NCBI RefSeq assembly: GCF_015477355.1
Contig: NZ_JADLRJ010000001.1
Span: forward strand, 1,178,001-1,242,000
Direction of reading: 5' to 3'
Origin: Nocardia blacklockiae
GTDB taxonomy: Bacteria; Actinomycetota; Actinomycetes; Mycobacteriales; Mycobacteriaceae
Length of the DNA: 64,000 nucleotides
How positions within the stretch are numbered: position 1 is the stretch's first letter; each line of letters begins with the position of its first letter. Below the pieces are notes generated by a model. It was not told the DNA's origin and did no database searches. It saw only the letters and a list, made by a program, of their open reading frames with translations. Below are positions 8,206 to 16,208 of this stretch, one piece after another. Both the position numbers and the translations under genes were made by a program.

Positions 8206-9257
8206 GCGCCGCCGTCGAGATCGAGACCGACGGCAGAACCGTCTCGATCAGCAACCCCGACAAGATCTACTTCAGCAAACGCGGCGAAACCAAACTCGAC
8301 CTCGTCCGCTACTACCAGGCCGTCGCCGAACCGTTCCTGCGCACCGTCCGCGACCGGCCAGTCCTGCTCGAACGCTACCCCGACGGCGCCGGCGGCAAAT
8401 CCTGGTTCCAGAAACGCGTCCCCAAATCCGTGCCCGACTGGCTGCGCACCACCGTCGTGTCCACCCCCAACGGCACCACCAGCGACGCCCTCGTCGCCGC
8501 CGACCTCGCCCACATCCTGTGGGCGGTCAACCTGGGCTGCTTGGGATTCCACGTCTGGCCCACCCACGCCGACGCCGCCCCCACCCCCGCCGCGCCCGAA
8601 GTGTTCGACGCCGCCGGGCAGCCCCTGCCGCCCACCGGCGTCACCGACGAGCTGCGCGTCGACCTGGACCCCTCCCCCGGCACCACCTTCGACGACCTGC
8701 GCGAAACCGCCGCCCTGACCCGCGACCTGTGCGCCGAACTCGGCATCGACGCCCGCGTCAAGACCTCCGGCTCCCGCGGCCTGCACCTCTACATCCTGCT
8801 CGAACCCCGCTGGGACGGCTACCAGGTGCGCGCGGCCGCCGTCGCCCTGGCCCGCGAACTCGAACGCCGCCACGGCGACCTCATCACCGCCCAGTGGTGG
8901 AAGGAGAACCGCGGCCGCCGCATCTTCGTCGACTACAACCAGAACGCCCCGCACCGCACCGTCTTCGGCGCCTGGTGCGTGCGACCCAAGGTCGGCGGCC
9001 AGGTCTCCACCCCGCTGTCCTGGGACGAACTCGACACCGTCGACCCCGACGCCCTCACCCTCGCCACCGTCCCCGCCCGCGTCGCCGAACGCGGCGACCC
9101 CTGGGCCGACCGCACCCCGCAATCCATCGAACCACTGCTCGAGATGTCCGCCCGCGACCGGAAAGCCGGGCTCATGGACGCACCCTGGCCGCCGGTCTAC
9201 CCGAAGATGCCCGACGAACCCCCGCGCGTCCAGCCCAGCCGCGCCCGCAAGGACTGA
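8202..9257 (+). CDS. Stand-alone LigD-type primase-polymerase (Prim-PolC/PolD1-like)
   Basis: A 351-residue protein starting at ATG 8202, overlapping the ligC stop (ATGA). It is an archaeo-eukaryotic-primase-type polymerase. The metal-binding pair is in V-D154-L-D156-P-S-P-G; the nucleotide motif is S-G-S-R-G-L-H195; and the third carboxylate region is R-R-I-F-V-D-Y-N-Q-N. There is no ligase or nuclease domain, so it corresponds to mycobacterial Rv3730c (called PolD1 or Prim-PolC) and not to full LigD. Such enzymes fill short gaps, preferring ribonucleotides, and hand the nick to LigC. The operon arrangement supports that pathway directly. Confidence 0.92.
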   Translation: MSAAVEIETDGRTVSISNPDKIYFSKRGETKLDLVRYYQAVAEPFLRTVRDRPVLLERYPDGAGGKSWFQKRVPKSVPDWLRTTVVSTPNGTTSDALVAADLAHILWAVNLGCLGFHVWPTHADAAPTPAAPEVFDAAGQPLPPTGVTDELRVDLDPSPGTTFDDLRETAALTRDLCAELGIDARVKTSGSRGLHLYILLEPRWDGYQVRAAAVALARELERRHGDLITAQWWKENRGRRIFVDYNQNAPHRTVFGAWCVRPKVGGQVSTPLSWDELDTVDPDALTLATVPARVAERGDPWADRTPQSIEPLLEMSARDRKAGLMDAPWPPVYPKMPDEPPRVQPSRARKD

Positions 9258-9260
9258 CCC

Positions 9261-9917
9261 CTAACCCGCGCCCTCGACCCGCGGGAACGACCGGGTCACC
9301 AACGTCAGCAACATGTCCGCCAGCAGATGGTGCACCTGCGCACGCGACAGACTGCGGCGCGTGATCCATTCCCGCCCAGCGGCTTTCACCAGCCCGCCGT
9401 AGGCGCGCACCAGCGCCCGCAGCTCCCCGCTGTGCTCGGACTCCGCCAGCCCCACCATCTCCAGCAACCGGTCGGCCGCCGCGTCGTCGGCCTCGTCGAG
9501 GATGCGCTCCACCTCCGGATCGTCGCCGATGCCCTCGTGCCCGGTCACCTTCACCCACGTGCTGCCGTGCTCACCGATGGTGTCGAGCAACCACGCCACA
9601 CTCGCCTCGACCCGCTCACGCGGCGTCCCCGTCGGCACCACCATGTGATCGGGACGCGGCAAGGTCACCATCCGGCGCACCACCGCCAGATACAGATCGC
9701 GCTTGTTGCCGAAGTAGTGATTGATCAGCCCGCGCGCCACCCCCGCCCGCTGCGCCAGCTCCGCGGTCGACACCGCCGCGTACGGGCGCTCACCGAACAT
9801 CTGGATCGCGCACTCGAGAATCTGCGCACGCCGTTCGTCGGGTTCGAGCCGGCGCCGCGGGGCCGACGGCGCCGCGGCGTGCCGGATTTCGTCTTCGGTC
9901 TCAGAGTGAGCGGGCAA
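9261..9917 (-). CDS. TetR-family regulator overlapping an acyl-CoA dehydrogenase gene
   Basis: A 218-residue regulator. The HTH is at about residues 30-75 (RRAQILECAIQMFGERPYAAVSTAELAQRAGVARGLINHYFGNK), followed by a helical ligand domain. Its start (9917) lies inside the end of the upstream acyl-CoA dehydrogenase gene (stop at 9901), a 17-nt overlap that implies a single transcript and translational coupling. Its ligand is plausibly an acyl-CoA or fatty acid, by context only. The gene is convergent with the polymerase gene, 3 nt away. Confidence 0.85.
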   Translation of the reverse strand: MPAHSETEDEIRHAAAPSAPRRRLEPDERRAQILECAIQMFGERPYAAVSTAELAQRAGVARGLINHYFGNKRDLYLAVVRRMVTLPRPDHMVVPTGTPRERVEASVAWLLDTIGEHGSTWVKVTGHEGIGDDPEVERILDEADDAAADRLLEMVGLAESEHSGELRALVRAYGGLVKAAGREWITRRSLSRAQVHHLLADMLLTLVTRSFPRVEGAG

Positions 9918-11049
9918 TGAGATCCTTCATCACCTCGTTGGAGCCGGCCAGGATGCGCAACACCCGTGCGCCCGTATACAGCTGGGAGATCGGGTACTCC
10001 GTCATATATCCATAACCACCGAACAGTTGCAGACAGCGGTCCACCACAATACCCAACTGGTCGGTAAGCCAGTATTTCGCCATGGCGGCGGTCGGAATGT
10101 CCAGCTCACCACGCAGATGCTTGACGATCGCGTCGTCGAGGAACGTCCGGCCCACCTGCGCCAGCGTCTTGCACTCGGCCAGTTCGAATTTCGTGTTCTG
10201 CATCGCGAACAGCGGCTTGCCGAACGCCTCGCGGCCCTTGGTGTACTCCACCGTCAGCTCCACGGCCTTCTCCATCATCGCCACCGCCATGATCGCGGTG
10301 ACCAGCCGCTCCTGCGCCAGCAGCTGCATCATCTGATAGAAGCCCTGACCCTCGGCCTCGCCCAGCAGATTCGCCGCCGGCACCCGCAGGCCGTCGAAGA
10401 ACAACTCCGCCGTGTCCTGCCCCTTGCCGCCGATCTTCGACAGGATCCGGCCCCGCGTGAAACCCGGCGTGTCGTCGCCCACCTCCGCGAAGATCAGCGA
10501 CACCCCGGCCGCGCCCTTCGTCGGATCGGTCTTGGCCGCGATGATGATGCCGTCGCACAGCCAGCCGTTGGAGATGAAGATCTTCGACCCCGTGATGACG
10601 TACTCGTCGCCCTCGCGCACCGCACGGGTCTTGATGTTCTGCAGATCCGACCCCGTGCCCGGCTCGGTCATCCCGATCGACAGCACCATCTCACCACTGG
10701 CCGCCTTCGGCAGCACCCGCCGCTTGAGCTCCTCGGACCCGAACTCGTGCAGATACGGCGCGATGATCGACGAATGCACCGGCATGCCCAGCGCGCCGTC
10801 ACCCTGGAACGTCTGCTCCTCGATGATCGCGGCCTCGTGCGCGAAAGTGCCACCGCCGCCGCCGTATTCGGCCGGAATCGCGGCGCACAACAGACCCAGC
10901 TCGCCGGCCCGGCGGTACAGCGCACGATCGGGATGGCCCTGCGCGACGAACTTCTCCTCGTGCGGGACGACCTCCTTGACGAAGAACTCCCTCGCCAGAT
11001 CCCGTACGGCCTCGACCTCGTCGTCGCTCCATGGGGTGCGCGCCATCAT
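9901..11049 (-). CDS. Acyl-CoA dehydrogenase (FadE-type)
   Basis: A 382-residue flavoprotein with the standard three-part fold. Visible signatures are SIGMTEPGTGSDL (FAD/substrate motif), GSKIFISNG, and the C-terminal LQLFGGYGYMTEYPISQLY. It oxidises acyl-CoA to enoyl-CoA in beta-oxidation or a related catabolic path. The usual C-terminal catalytic glutamate site (E-G-T) reads L-A-G-S-N-E here, so that position is alanine. A glutamate in LLAQERLVTA occupies the place used by long-chain and isovaleryl-CoA dehydrogenases. The start is ATG 11049 or 11046, behind GAAGGGCAACA. It leads an operon with the TetR gene at 9261. Confidence 0.9.
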   Translation of the reverse strand: MMARTPWSDDEVEAVRDLAREFFVKEVVPHEEKFVAQGHPDRALYRRAGELGLLCAAIPAEYGGGGGTFAHEAAIIEEQTFQGDGALGMPVHSSIIAPYLHEFGSEELKRRVLPKAASGEMVLSIGMTEPGTGSDLQNIKTRAVREGDEYVITGSKIFISNGWLCDGIIIAAKTDPTKGAAGVSLIFAEVGDDTPGFTRGRILSKIGGKGQDTAELFFDGLRVPAANLLGEAEGQGFYQMMQLLAQERLVTAIMAVAMMEKAVELTVEYTKGREAFGKPLFAMQNTKFELAECKTLAQVGRTFLDDAIVKHLRGELDIPTAAMAKYWLTDQLGIVVDRCLQLFGGYGYMTEYPISQLYTGARVLRILAGSNEVMKDLIARSL

Positions 11050-11145
11050 TGTTGCCCTTCGTCTCGTGCCCGGCCACCCACCGGCCCTCCGAGCACCAGC
11101 GTGGCCGACTATTGGCGCAATGTCAACAACCCCCCGATACCGCCC

Positions 11146-11841
11146 TCACCCCGCCTCGTGCGCCTGATTGACCTCCGCCAACGTGGTGAAGATCGGCGTC
11201 TCCGGATCCGCCGCCACACCCTGCCGCCGCAGGAACCCATCGATCAACCCCCACACCAACTCCGTCGCCTCCGCCACGAACTCCCCCGCACCCGCCTCCG
11301 GCGACCCCTCCAGCCACAGATCCGTCGTCGCCACCACCACCCCGACCACCGCGCGCGACAGATAATCGATCCCGCCCACCTCCACCGGCACCGCCTCCGC
11401 GATGGCCCGCGCCAGCCGGGTGAACCGCCGCGCGGCGTCCCGCCCCAGATCGAACTGCAGCACCGCGCCGTCCCCACCACCCGACGACGGCAGCACCGGC
11501 GCCTGCGCCAGAAACCGGAAAACGTTGGGATGCAGCAGAATCCCCTCCGCATACGCCTCGAACACGCGCCGCAGCGCAGGCCGCGGCGGCTGCAACAGCA
11601 ACGTCATGTCGTCCCCGGTCGCGGCGAACGCCGTGCGCGACATGCGCTCGGCGACCGCGGTGTACAGATCCGCCTTGTCCGCGAACTGCCGATACAACCG
11701 CGGCTTGGTGATCCCCGCCTCCCGCGCGATCGCGTCCATACTCGGCCGCGGGCCCGACCGGTCGATCACCCGCACCGCCGCGTCCACGATCTGGTCGCGG
11801 TCCACCCGCGGCGCGGCACTGTGACGGCTGGAACGGGGCAC
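11146..11841 (-). CDS. TetR-family regulator with paired palindromic sites upstream
   Basis: A 231-residue regulator from a GTG at 11841. The HTH (RDQIVDAAVRVIDRSG...MDAIAREAGITKPRLYRQFADKADLY) covers about residues 15-60. The C-terminal domain contains the long helical segment typical of regulators controlling lipid or hydrolase genes. It is divergent from the alpha/beta hydrolase at 12061. The 219-nt intergenic region holds two identical 15-bp palindromes, one 45 nt from this gene's start and one 38 nt from the hydrolase start. Autoregulation and control of the hydrolase are therefore likely. The ligand is unknown. Confidence 0.85.
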   Translation of the reverse strand: MPRSSRHSAAPRVDRDQIVDAAVRVIDRSGPRPSMDAIAREAGITKPRLYRQFADKADLYTAVAERMSRTAFAATGDDMTLLLQPPRPALRRVFEAYAEGILLHPNVFRFLAQAPVLPSSGGGDGAVLQFDLGRDAARRFTRLARAIAEAVPVEVGGIDYLSRAVVGVVVATTDLWLEGSPEAGAGEFVAEATELVWGLIDGFLRRQGVAADPETPIFTTLAEVNQAHEAG

Positions 11842-11885
11842 GACTACTCGACTTCCCTGATACGGAATCCTGCGGCGACCCTACA

Positions 11886-11900
11886 CGTACCGCCGGTACG
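11886..11900. promoter_or_regulatory. 15-bp palindromic operator, copy 1
   Basis: CGTACCG-C-CGGTACG, a perfect 7+7 palindrome around one base. The same palindrome (centre base aside) recurs at 12009-12023. It lies just upstream of the TetR gene ending at 11841. Likely a TetR dimer site. Confidence 0.7.
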
Positions 11901-12008
11901 CCGGTTCCGCGCCTCCCGGCCTCACCACGAAACCTGTGACAGAACACAACGATCCCGCAGCCACCGAGGCCTTGCGAACAGAACATCCGTACTGTCAGTA
12001 TCGTCGAA

Positions 12009-12023
12009 CGTACCGGCGGTACG
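12009..12023. promoter_or_regulatory. 15-bp palindromic operator, copy 2
   Basis: CGTACCG-G-CGGTACG, with the same arms as 11886-11900, centred 123 bp away (roughly twelve helical turns). It lies 38 bp upstream of the hydrolase start at 12061, in a position to block its promoter. Confidence 0.7.
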
Positions 12024-12060
12024 ATCCAGCGGGACAGCCCGGCACTGCGAGGTAGACACG

Positions 12061-12942
12061 ATGACCCACCCGCCACACACCCCCTTCCCACGGTCGCGCC
12101 GCCGCACCGTGCGCCACGACGGCCTCGCCCTCGCCGTCTACGAACACGGGGACCCGGCCGCCGACACCCTCGTCCTCGTCCACGGCATCACCGACACCCA
12201 CCGCGTCTGGGACGAGGTCGCCCGCATGCTCGCCGACGGCTTCCACGTCGTCACCTACGACGTCCGCGGCCACGGCCGCAGCACCAAACCCCCTGCGGCC
12301 CAGCACTATCGGCTCAGCCACCTGACCGACGACCTCTACGCCGTACTCGACGCCGTCAGCCCCGACCGGCCCGCCCACGTCGCCGGGCACGGCTGGGGCG
12401 CCTTCCAGCTCTGGGCCGCACTCGCCGACCCCCGCGCCAACACCCGCATCGCCTCCGGCACCGCACTGTGCGCACCCGACCTCGGCCGCCTCGCCCTCGC
12501 CCTGCGCCGCCCCCGCCTGCCCGACACCCCCTGGTGGAAACTCCCCGGCCTCGGCTGGCTCGTCCTCGGCCGCCGGCTCCTCCCCTGGCCGCGCGTGCGC
12601 GCCCACCTCGCCCACGGCACGCCGCTGCTCTCCGTCACCTGGCCCCGCGACCTGCTCGCCGGCGCCCGCATCGTGCGCGCCAACCTCGCCCACCACCTGC
12701 GTCACCCGCGCGTGACCCACACCGCCGTCCCCGTCCAGCTGATCGTCGACCGCGCCGACGCCCGCGCGCTGCCCACCGCCGCCGACCACGTCCGGCGCGG
12801 CGTCGACCGGCTCTGGTGCTACCAGCTGCCCGCCGACCACTGGCTACCACTCACCGAACCACTGCTCGTCGTCGAGGCGATCGCCAACTTCATCGACGAC
12901 CTGCGCGCCGACAACGCACCCATCGAATACACACCCCGGTAG
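12061..12942 (+). CDS. Alpha/beta-hydrolase fold protein lacking the usual nucleophile
   Basis: A 293-residue protein starting at ATG 12061 with GAGG upstream. Fold signatures are VLVHGITDTHRVWD (oxyanion HG motif), YDVRGHGRS, and a C-terminal H-W pair (LPADHWLP) for the catalytic histidine. The nucleophile elbow reads G-H-G-W-G-A: the central position, Ser in hydrolases or Asp in epoxide hydrolases (GHDWGA), is glycine. Sequence flavour is close to the hydrolase half of mycobacterial EphD. It may be catalytically dead or a binder, or use another residue. Controlled, by inference, by the divergent TetR through the twin palindromes. Confidence 0.8.
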   Translation: MTHPPHTPFPRSRRRTVRHDGLALAVYEHGDPAADTLVLVHGITDTHRVWDEVARMLADGFHVVTYDVRGHGRSTKPPAAQHYRLSHLTDDLYAVLDAVSPDRPAHVAGHGWGAFQLWAALADPRANTRIASGTALCAPDLGRLALALRRPRLPDTPWWKLPGLGWLVLGRRLLPWPRVRAHLAHGTPLLSVTWPRDLLAGARIVRANLAHHLRHPRVTHTAVPVQLIVDRADARALPTAADHVRRGVDRLWCYQLPADHWLPLTEPLLVVEAIANFIDDLRADNAPIEYTPR

Positions 12943-13021
12943 CCCCGCGCTCGCCCCACGCGGCGCGATGCGACAATGAGTCGCCAGCTCACCAGCGCAC
13001 GAAGGACGATCTCGCAGCACG

Positions 13022-14485
13022 ATGGCCGACCACGACCCGACGACCACCTCGGCATCGCCGGAACCCGCCATCGACCCCGCGGACCTCGCCGCCTGCCTGC
13101 GCGTCCTCGACCAGGCCGCCCGCCTGGACAAGGAGCACCCCGACTCGGTCGCCGTGCAACGCGCCGTCGGCCACATGTTCAAGAAGCTCAAGCAGCGCCG
13201 GCGCGTGGCCGCCCGCGACGCCAAGACCGCCGCCGACCGCGCCGTCGTCGCCGGCACCGCGACCGGCTCGCCGCACCGCATCGACGACGAGACCGCGGGA
13301 ATCCCGTTGTCCGCCAGCACGACCGGCGCGACCGCGGGTACCCTCGTCCGCCCCCGCCCCTGCTACATCTGCAAGCAGCGCTACACCCGCGTCGACGCCT
13401 TCTACCACCAGCTCTGCCCCGACTGCGCGGCCCGCGGCCACGCCAAGCGCGACGCCCGCACCGACCTGCGCGGCCGCCGCGCCCTGCTCACCGGCGGCCG
13501 CGCCAAGATCGGCATGTACATCGCGCTGCGACTGCTGCGCGACGGCGCGCACACCACCATCACCACCCGCTTCCCCAACGACGCCATCCGCCGATTCACA
13601 GCGCAGCCCGACAGCGCCGACTGGCTCCACCGGCTCCGCGTCGTCGGCATCGACCTGCGCGACCCCGCCCAGGTCGTGGCCCTCGCCGACGACGTCGCCG
13701 CGCAGGGCCCGCTCGACATCCTGATCAACAACGCCGCGCAGACCGTCCGCCGCTCACCCGGCGCCTACAGCGCGCTCGCCGAGGCCGAGAACGGCCCGCT
13801 GCCCGCGGGCGAACTCCCCGACAGCGTCAGTTTCGGCAAGACCATGCAGGCCCACCCCACCGCGCTCACCGCGTCGCTGGCGCCCGCGCTCACCGCCGCC
13901 GACATCACCGACCTGGCGCTCGTCGCCGGATCGGCCACGCCCGAACGCATCGCGCGCGGCGTCGCCATCGATGCCGGCGGCCTGGTCCCCGACCTCGCGC
14001 ACACCAACAGCTGGGTGCAGACCGTCGCCGAGGTCGACGCCACCGAACTGCTCGAGGTGCAGCTGTGCAACTCGGTCGCGCCGTTCCTGCTCATCTCGCG
14101 ACTACGCCCCGCCATGGCCGCCGCGCCGGCCCGCCGCAAGTACGTCGTCAACGTCTCTGCCATGGAGGGGGTCTTCAGCCGCGGCTACAAGGGCCCCGGC
14201 CACCCCCACACCAACATGGCCAAGGCGGCCCTGAACATGCTGACCCGCACCAGCGCCCGCGAGATGTTCGAAACCGACCGCATCCTCATGACCGCCGTCG
14301 ACACCGGCTGGATCACCGACGAGCGCCCGCACTACACCAAGCTCCGCCTCGCCGAGGAAGGCTTCCACGCGCCCCTCGATCTCGTCGACGGCGCGGCCCG
14401 CGTGTACGACCCGATCGTGCGGGGTGAGGACGGGGTGGATCTGTTCGGGTGCTTCCTGAAGGACTACGAGCCGTCCAATTGGTAA
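13022..14485 (+). CDS. Atypical SDR-fold protein with N-terminal zinc-ribbon extension
   Basis: A 487-residue protein. Residues 1-110 are a helical, charged extension. Residues about 112-140 carry C-Y-I-C-K...C-P-D-C, a four-cysteine zinc-ribbon-like knuckle. Then comes a Rossmann domain with T-G-G-R-A-K-I-G (cofactor glycine motif), DILINNAA (NNAG-like motif) and VVNVSAMEG (catalytic-Ser strand). The expected Y-x-x-x-K reads T-N-M-A-K, so threonine replaces the catalytic tyrosine. The family is about twice the length of a classical SDR. The substrate is unknown. It follows the hydrolase by 79 nt on the same strand. Confidence 0.75.
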   Translation: MADHDPTTTSASPEPAIDPADLAACLRVLDQAARLDKEHPDSVAVQRAVGHMFKKLKQRRRVAARDAKTAADRAVVAGTATGSPHRIDDETAGIPLSASTTGATAGTLVRPRPCYICKQRYTRVDAFYHQLCPDCAARGHAKRDARTDLRGRRALLTGGRAKIGMYIALRLLRDGAHTTITTRFPNDAIRRFTAQPDSADWLHRLRVVGIDLRDPAQVVALADDVAAQGPLDILINNAAQTVRRSPGAYSALAEAENGPLPAGELPDSVSFGKTMQAHPTALTASLAPALTAADITDLALVAGSATPERIARGVAIDAGGLVPDLAHTNSWVQTVAEVDATELLEVQLCNSVAPFLLISRLRPAMAAAPARRKYVVNVSAMEGVFSRGYKGPGHPHTNMAKAALNMLTRTSAREMFETDRILMTAVDTGWITDERPHYTKLRLAEEGFHAPLDLVDGAARVYDPIVRGEDGVDLFGCFLKDYEPSNW

Positions 14486-14578
14486 GCGGCTGGGCGTGAT
14501 TGAGGCTCCTGGCCCTCTTTGCTGTCTTTTTGGGTTGGTGAGGTCGGTTGGGGTTTCGGCGACGCGCTTTTGTGGCTT

Positions 14579-14616
14579 TACATGCATAGATGCGCATAGG
14601 GTGATAGCGGTATTTT
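14579..14616. repeat. Imperfect direct repeat, copy 1
   Basis: Begins TACATGCATAGATGCGCATA and ends GGTATTTT. The second copy, at about 14812-14849, shares TACATGC, AGATGCGCATA and the GGTATTTT end, with mismatches in between. The copies are about 233 bp apart in the otherwise empty region. Confidence 0.5.
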
Positions 14617-14811
14617 TTTCTCTCTCCAAGCGGGCCGAGGCAGGCTCACTCCCAGTGCCGGGTCGAAAGATGTTGCGATACCGGGATTTTCGCGTCGCAT
14701 CACGGCTGCGCCTCCTCCCCTGCGGTAGCTCTCTGCCGTCCCTCGGGGCTTCCTCCTCCCCTGCGCGGTTTGTCGACGTGCTCCTCCGGCCGACGTTGGT
14801 AGTTTCGGATA

Positions 14812-14849
14812 TACATGCTCAGATGCGCATATCGGTGTATAGGTATTTT
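14812..14849. repeat. Imperfect direct repeat, copy 2
   Basis: Begins TACATGCTCAGATGCGCATA and ends GGTATTTT; partner of the repeat at 14579. It lies about 70 bp upstream of the DUF2784 gene, so a role in that promoter is possible. Confidence 0.5.
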
Positions 14850-14920
14850 CGAACTCGCCGCGCCGCTGCACTCCGGAAAGATAAGTGCGCGTTGGGGTCC
14901 GGGCCTTCTAAGCTGGTGAG

Positions 14921-15307
14921 ATGTACCGGCTGCTGGCAGACGTCACCGCGGGTGTGCATTTTCTGTTCGTCGTCTATCTGGTGACGGGCGGCTTTCTCGC
15001 GTGGCGGTGGCACCGGACGATCTGGACGCACATCGCCGCGGTGGGCTGGGGGTTCAGCACGGTGCTGTTCACCGTCGACTGCCCGCTCACGCGCCTGGAG
15101 AACTGGGCGCGGCAGCGGGCCGGCGACTCCGAGCTGCCGCCCGGCGGTTTCATCGACCACTACATCACCGGCGTGCTGTATCCGCGCGACGCGCTCGATC
15201 TGGTCCGTGTGCTGGTCGTGATCGTCGTGCTGCTGTCGTGGGCCGGGCTGTGGTGGCAGACGCGGCGGCGCGACTGTCTGGCGCAGCTTCCACCGTCGCC
15301 GCAGTAG
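14921..15307 (+). CDS. DUF2784 membrane protein
   Basis: A 128-residue protein with three to four hydrophobic segments: residues 5-27, about 35-53, and 93-113. The signature C-P-L-T-R-L-E-N-W after the second segment and the H-x-x-F-V-x-Y-L pattern in the first are the DUF2784 hallmarks. The family is small, widespread and of unknown function. It sits alone on the + strand and is convergent with the thioesterase (5-nt gap). The start is ATG 14921 with a weak GGTGAG. Confidence 0.8.
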   Translation: MYRLLADVTAGVHFLFVVYLVTGGFLAWRWHRTIWTHIAAVGWGFSTVLFTVDCPLTRLENWARQRAGDSELPPGGFIDHYITGVLYPRDALDLVRVLVVIVVLLSWAGLWWQTRRRDCLAQLPPSPQ

Positions 15308-15311
15308 CTCG

Positions 15312-16067
15312 TCAGGGCAGCCGGGCGGCGACGAACTCCGCTATCTCCGAAGGTCTTTCGTCGAGGTAGAAGTGGCGGCCCGGGAAGGTCGCCAGTTCGA
15401 ATTCGCCGGTGGTGTGGTCCTGCCACGCGCGCGCCTGCTCGGCGGTCACGGTGGGGTCGTCCGCGCCCAGCAGCGCGGAGATGTCGCAGCGCAGTAAGTC
15501 GCCCGGCTGGCAGCGGTAGGTCTCGACCGCGCGGTAGTCGTTGCGCACCGCCGGGAGGACGAGGTCGGCCAGGCCCGGTTCGGTGCGCAGCACGGCCACC
15601 GCGGCGGGATCGTTGGCCAGGCGCTCCAGCTCGGCGATGAGATCCGCGTCGGGAGCGTCGTGCAGGCGGCCCGGATAGGGGGCCGACGGCGCGATCCGGC
15701 CGGAGACGAACAGCCGCACCGGGGTACGGCCCTCGGCTTCGAGCCGCCGGGCGGTCTCGAAGGCCACGGTCGCGCCCATGCTGTGCCCGAACAGTGCCAG
15801 CGGCGCGCTCGGCTCCGACACCAGCACGTCGGCCGCCACCCGGTCGGCCATCTCGCCGATATCGGCGACCATCGGATCGCCCAGCCGGTCCTGCCGGCCC
15901 GGATACTGCACGGCGAGGACCTCGACACCCTCCCCTATCCCCCGCGCCAGGTCGCGGTACGCGCTCGCCGAACCGCCGCCCGGCGGGAAGCACACCAGCA
16001 CGGCCCGCGGCCGCGCCGCCGTACGGAACTCCCGCAACCAGGTGGTGTCGTTGCCGTTCTCCGCCAC
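15312..16067 (-). CDS. Type II thioesterase (TEII)
   Basis: A 251-residue alpha/beta hydrolase starting at GTG 16067, selected because GGAGGAG lies eight bases upstream; the frame continues to 16190. Motifs: CFPPGGGSAS (oxyanion region), YPGRQDR (TEII signature), GHSMGA (nucleophilic Ser) and PGRHFYL (catalytic His). Such enzymes remove stalled or wrong acyl groups from carrier proteins of polyketide or non-ribosomal peptide assembly lines. No assembly-line genes lie in the window, so it probably serves a cluster elsewhere or is a remnant. Confidence 0.88.
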   Translation of the reverse strand: MAENGNDTTWLREFRTAARPRAVLVCFPPGGGSASAYRDLARGIGEGVEVLAVQYPGRQDRLGDPMVADIGEMADRVAADVLVSEPSAPLALFGHSMGATVAFETARRLEAEGRTPVRLFVSGRIAPSAPYPGRLHDAPDADLIAELERLANDPAAVAVLRTEPGLADLVLPAVRNDYRAVETYRCQPGDLLRCDISALLGADDPTVTAEQARAWQDHTTGEFELATFPGRHFYLDERPSEIAEFVAARLP

Positions 16068-16208
16068 GAGGGCGCCTCCTCCGCGCTGGGTGACTTCCGG
16101 ACGTGGTGCGCGCTCGGCGTCGAGCACCGAGGCTCCGATACCGAGCATGCCAGCCGGTCGGCACCCCGCGCACCGCCGCAGGGTGTGCACGGCCGGTGTT
16201 TGCCGGGG

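Larger units (their letters stand above)
14486..14920. other. 435-bp intergenic region, lower GC, with an imperfect direct repeat
   Basis: No credible gene: the open frames here lack start signals and family features. It holds a T-rich run near 14612 and two copies of an imperfect repeat of about 38 bp (14579 and 14812). The short string CTCCTCCCCTGCG occurs twice, near 14710 and 14750. Composition differs from the flanking genes. The function is not evident. Confidence 0.5.

Noticed and set aside
14579-14849. Could the two repeats be a minimal CRISPR array?
   Set aside because: Only two imperfect copies, separated by about 200 bp, and no cas genes.
14496-14984. 162-codon open frame in the empty region before DUF2784
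   Set aside because: It runs through the repeats and into the DUF2784 gene in another frame, has no start signal and no protein-like features.
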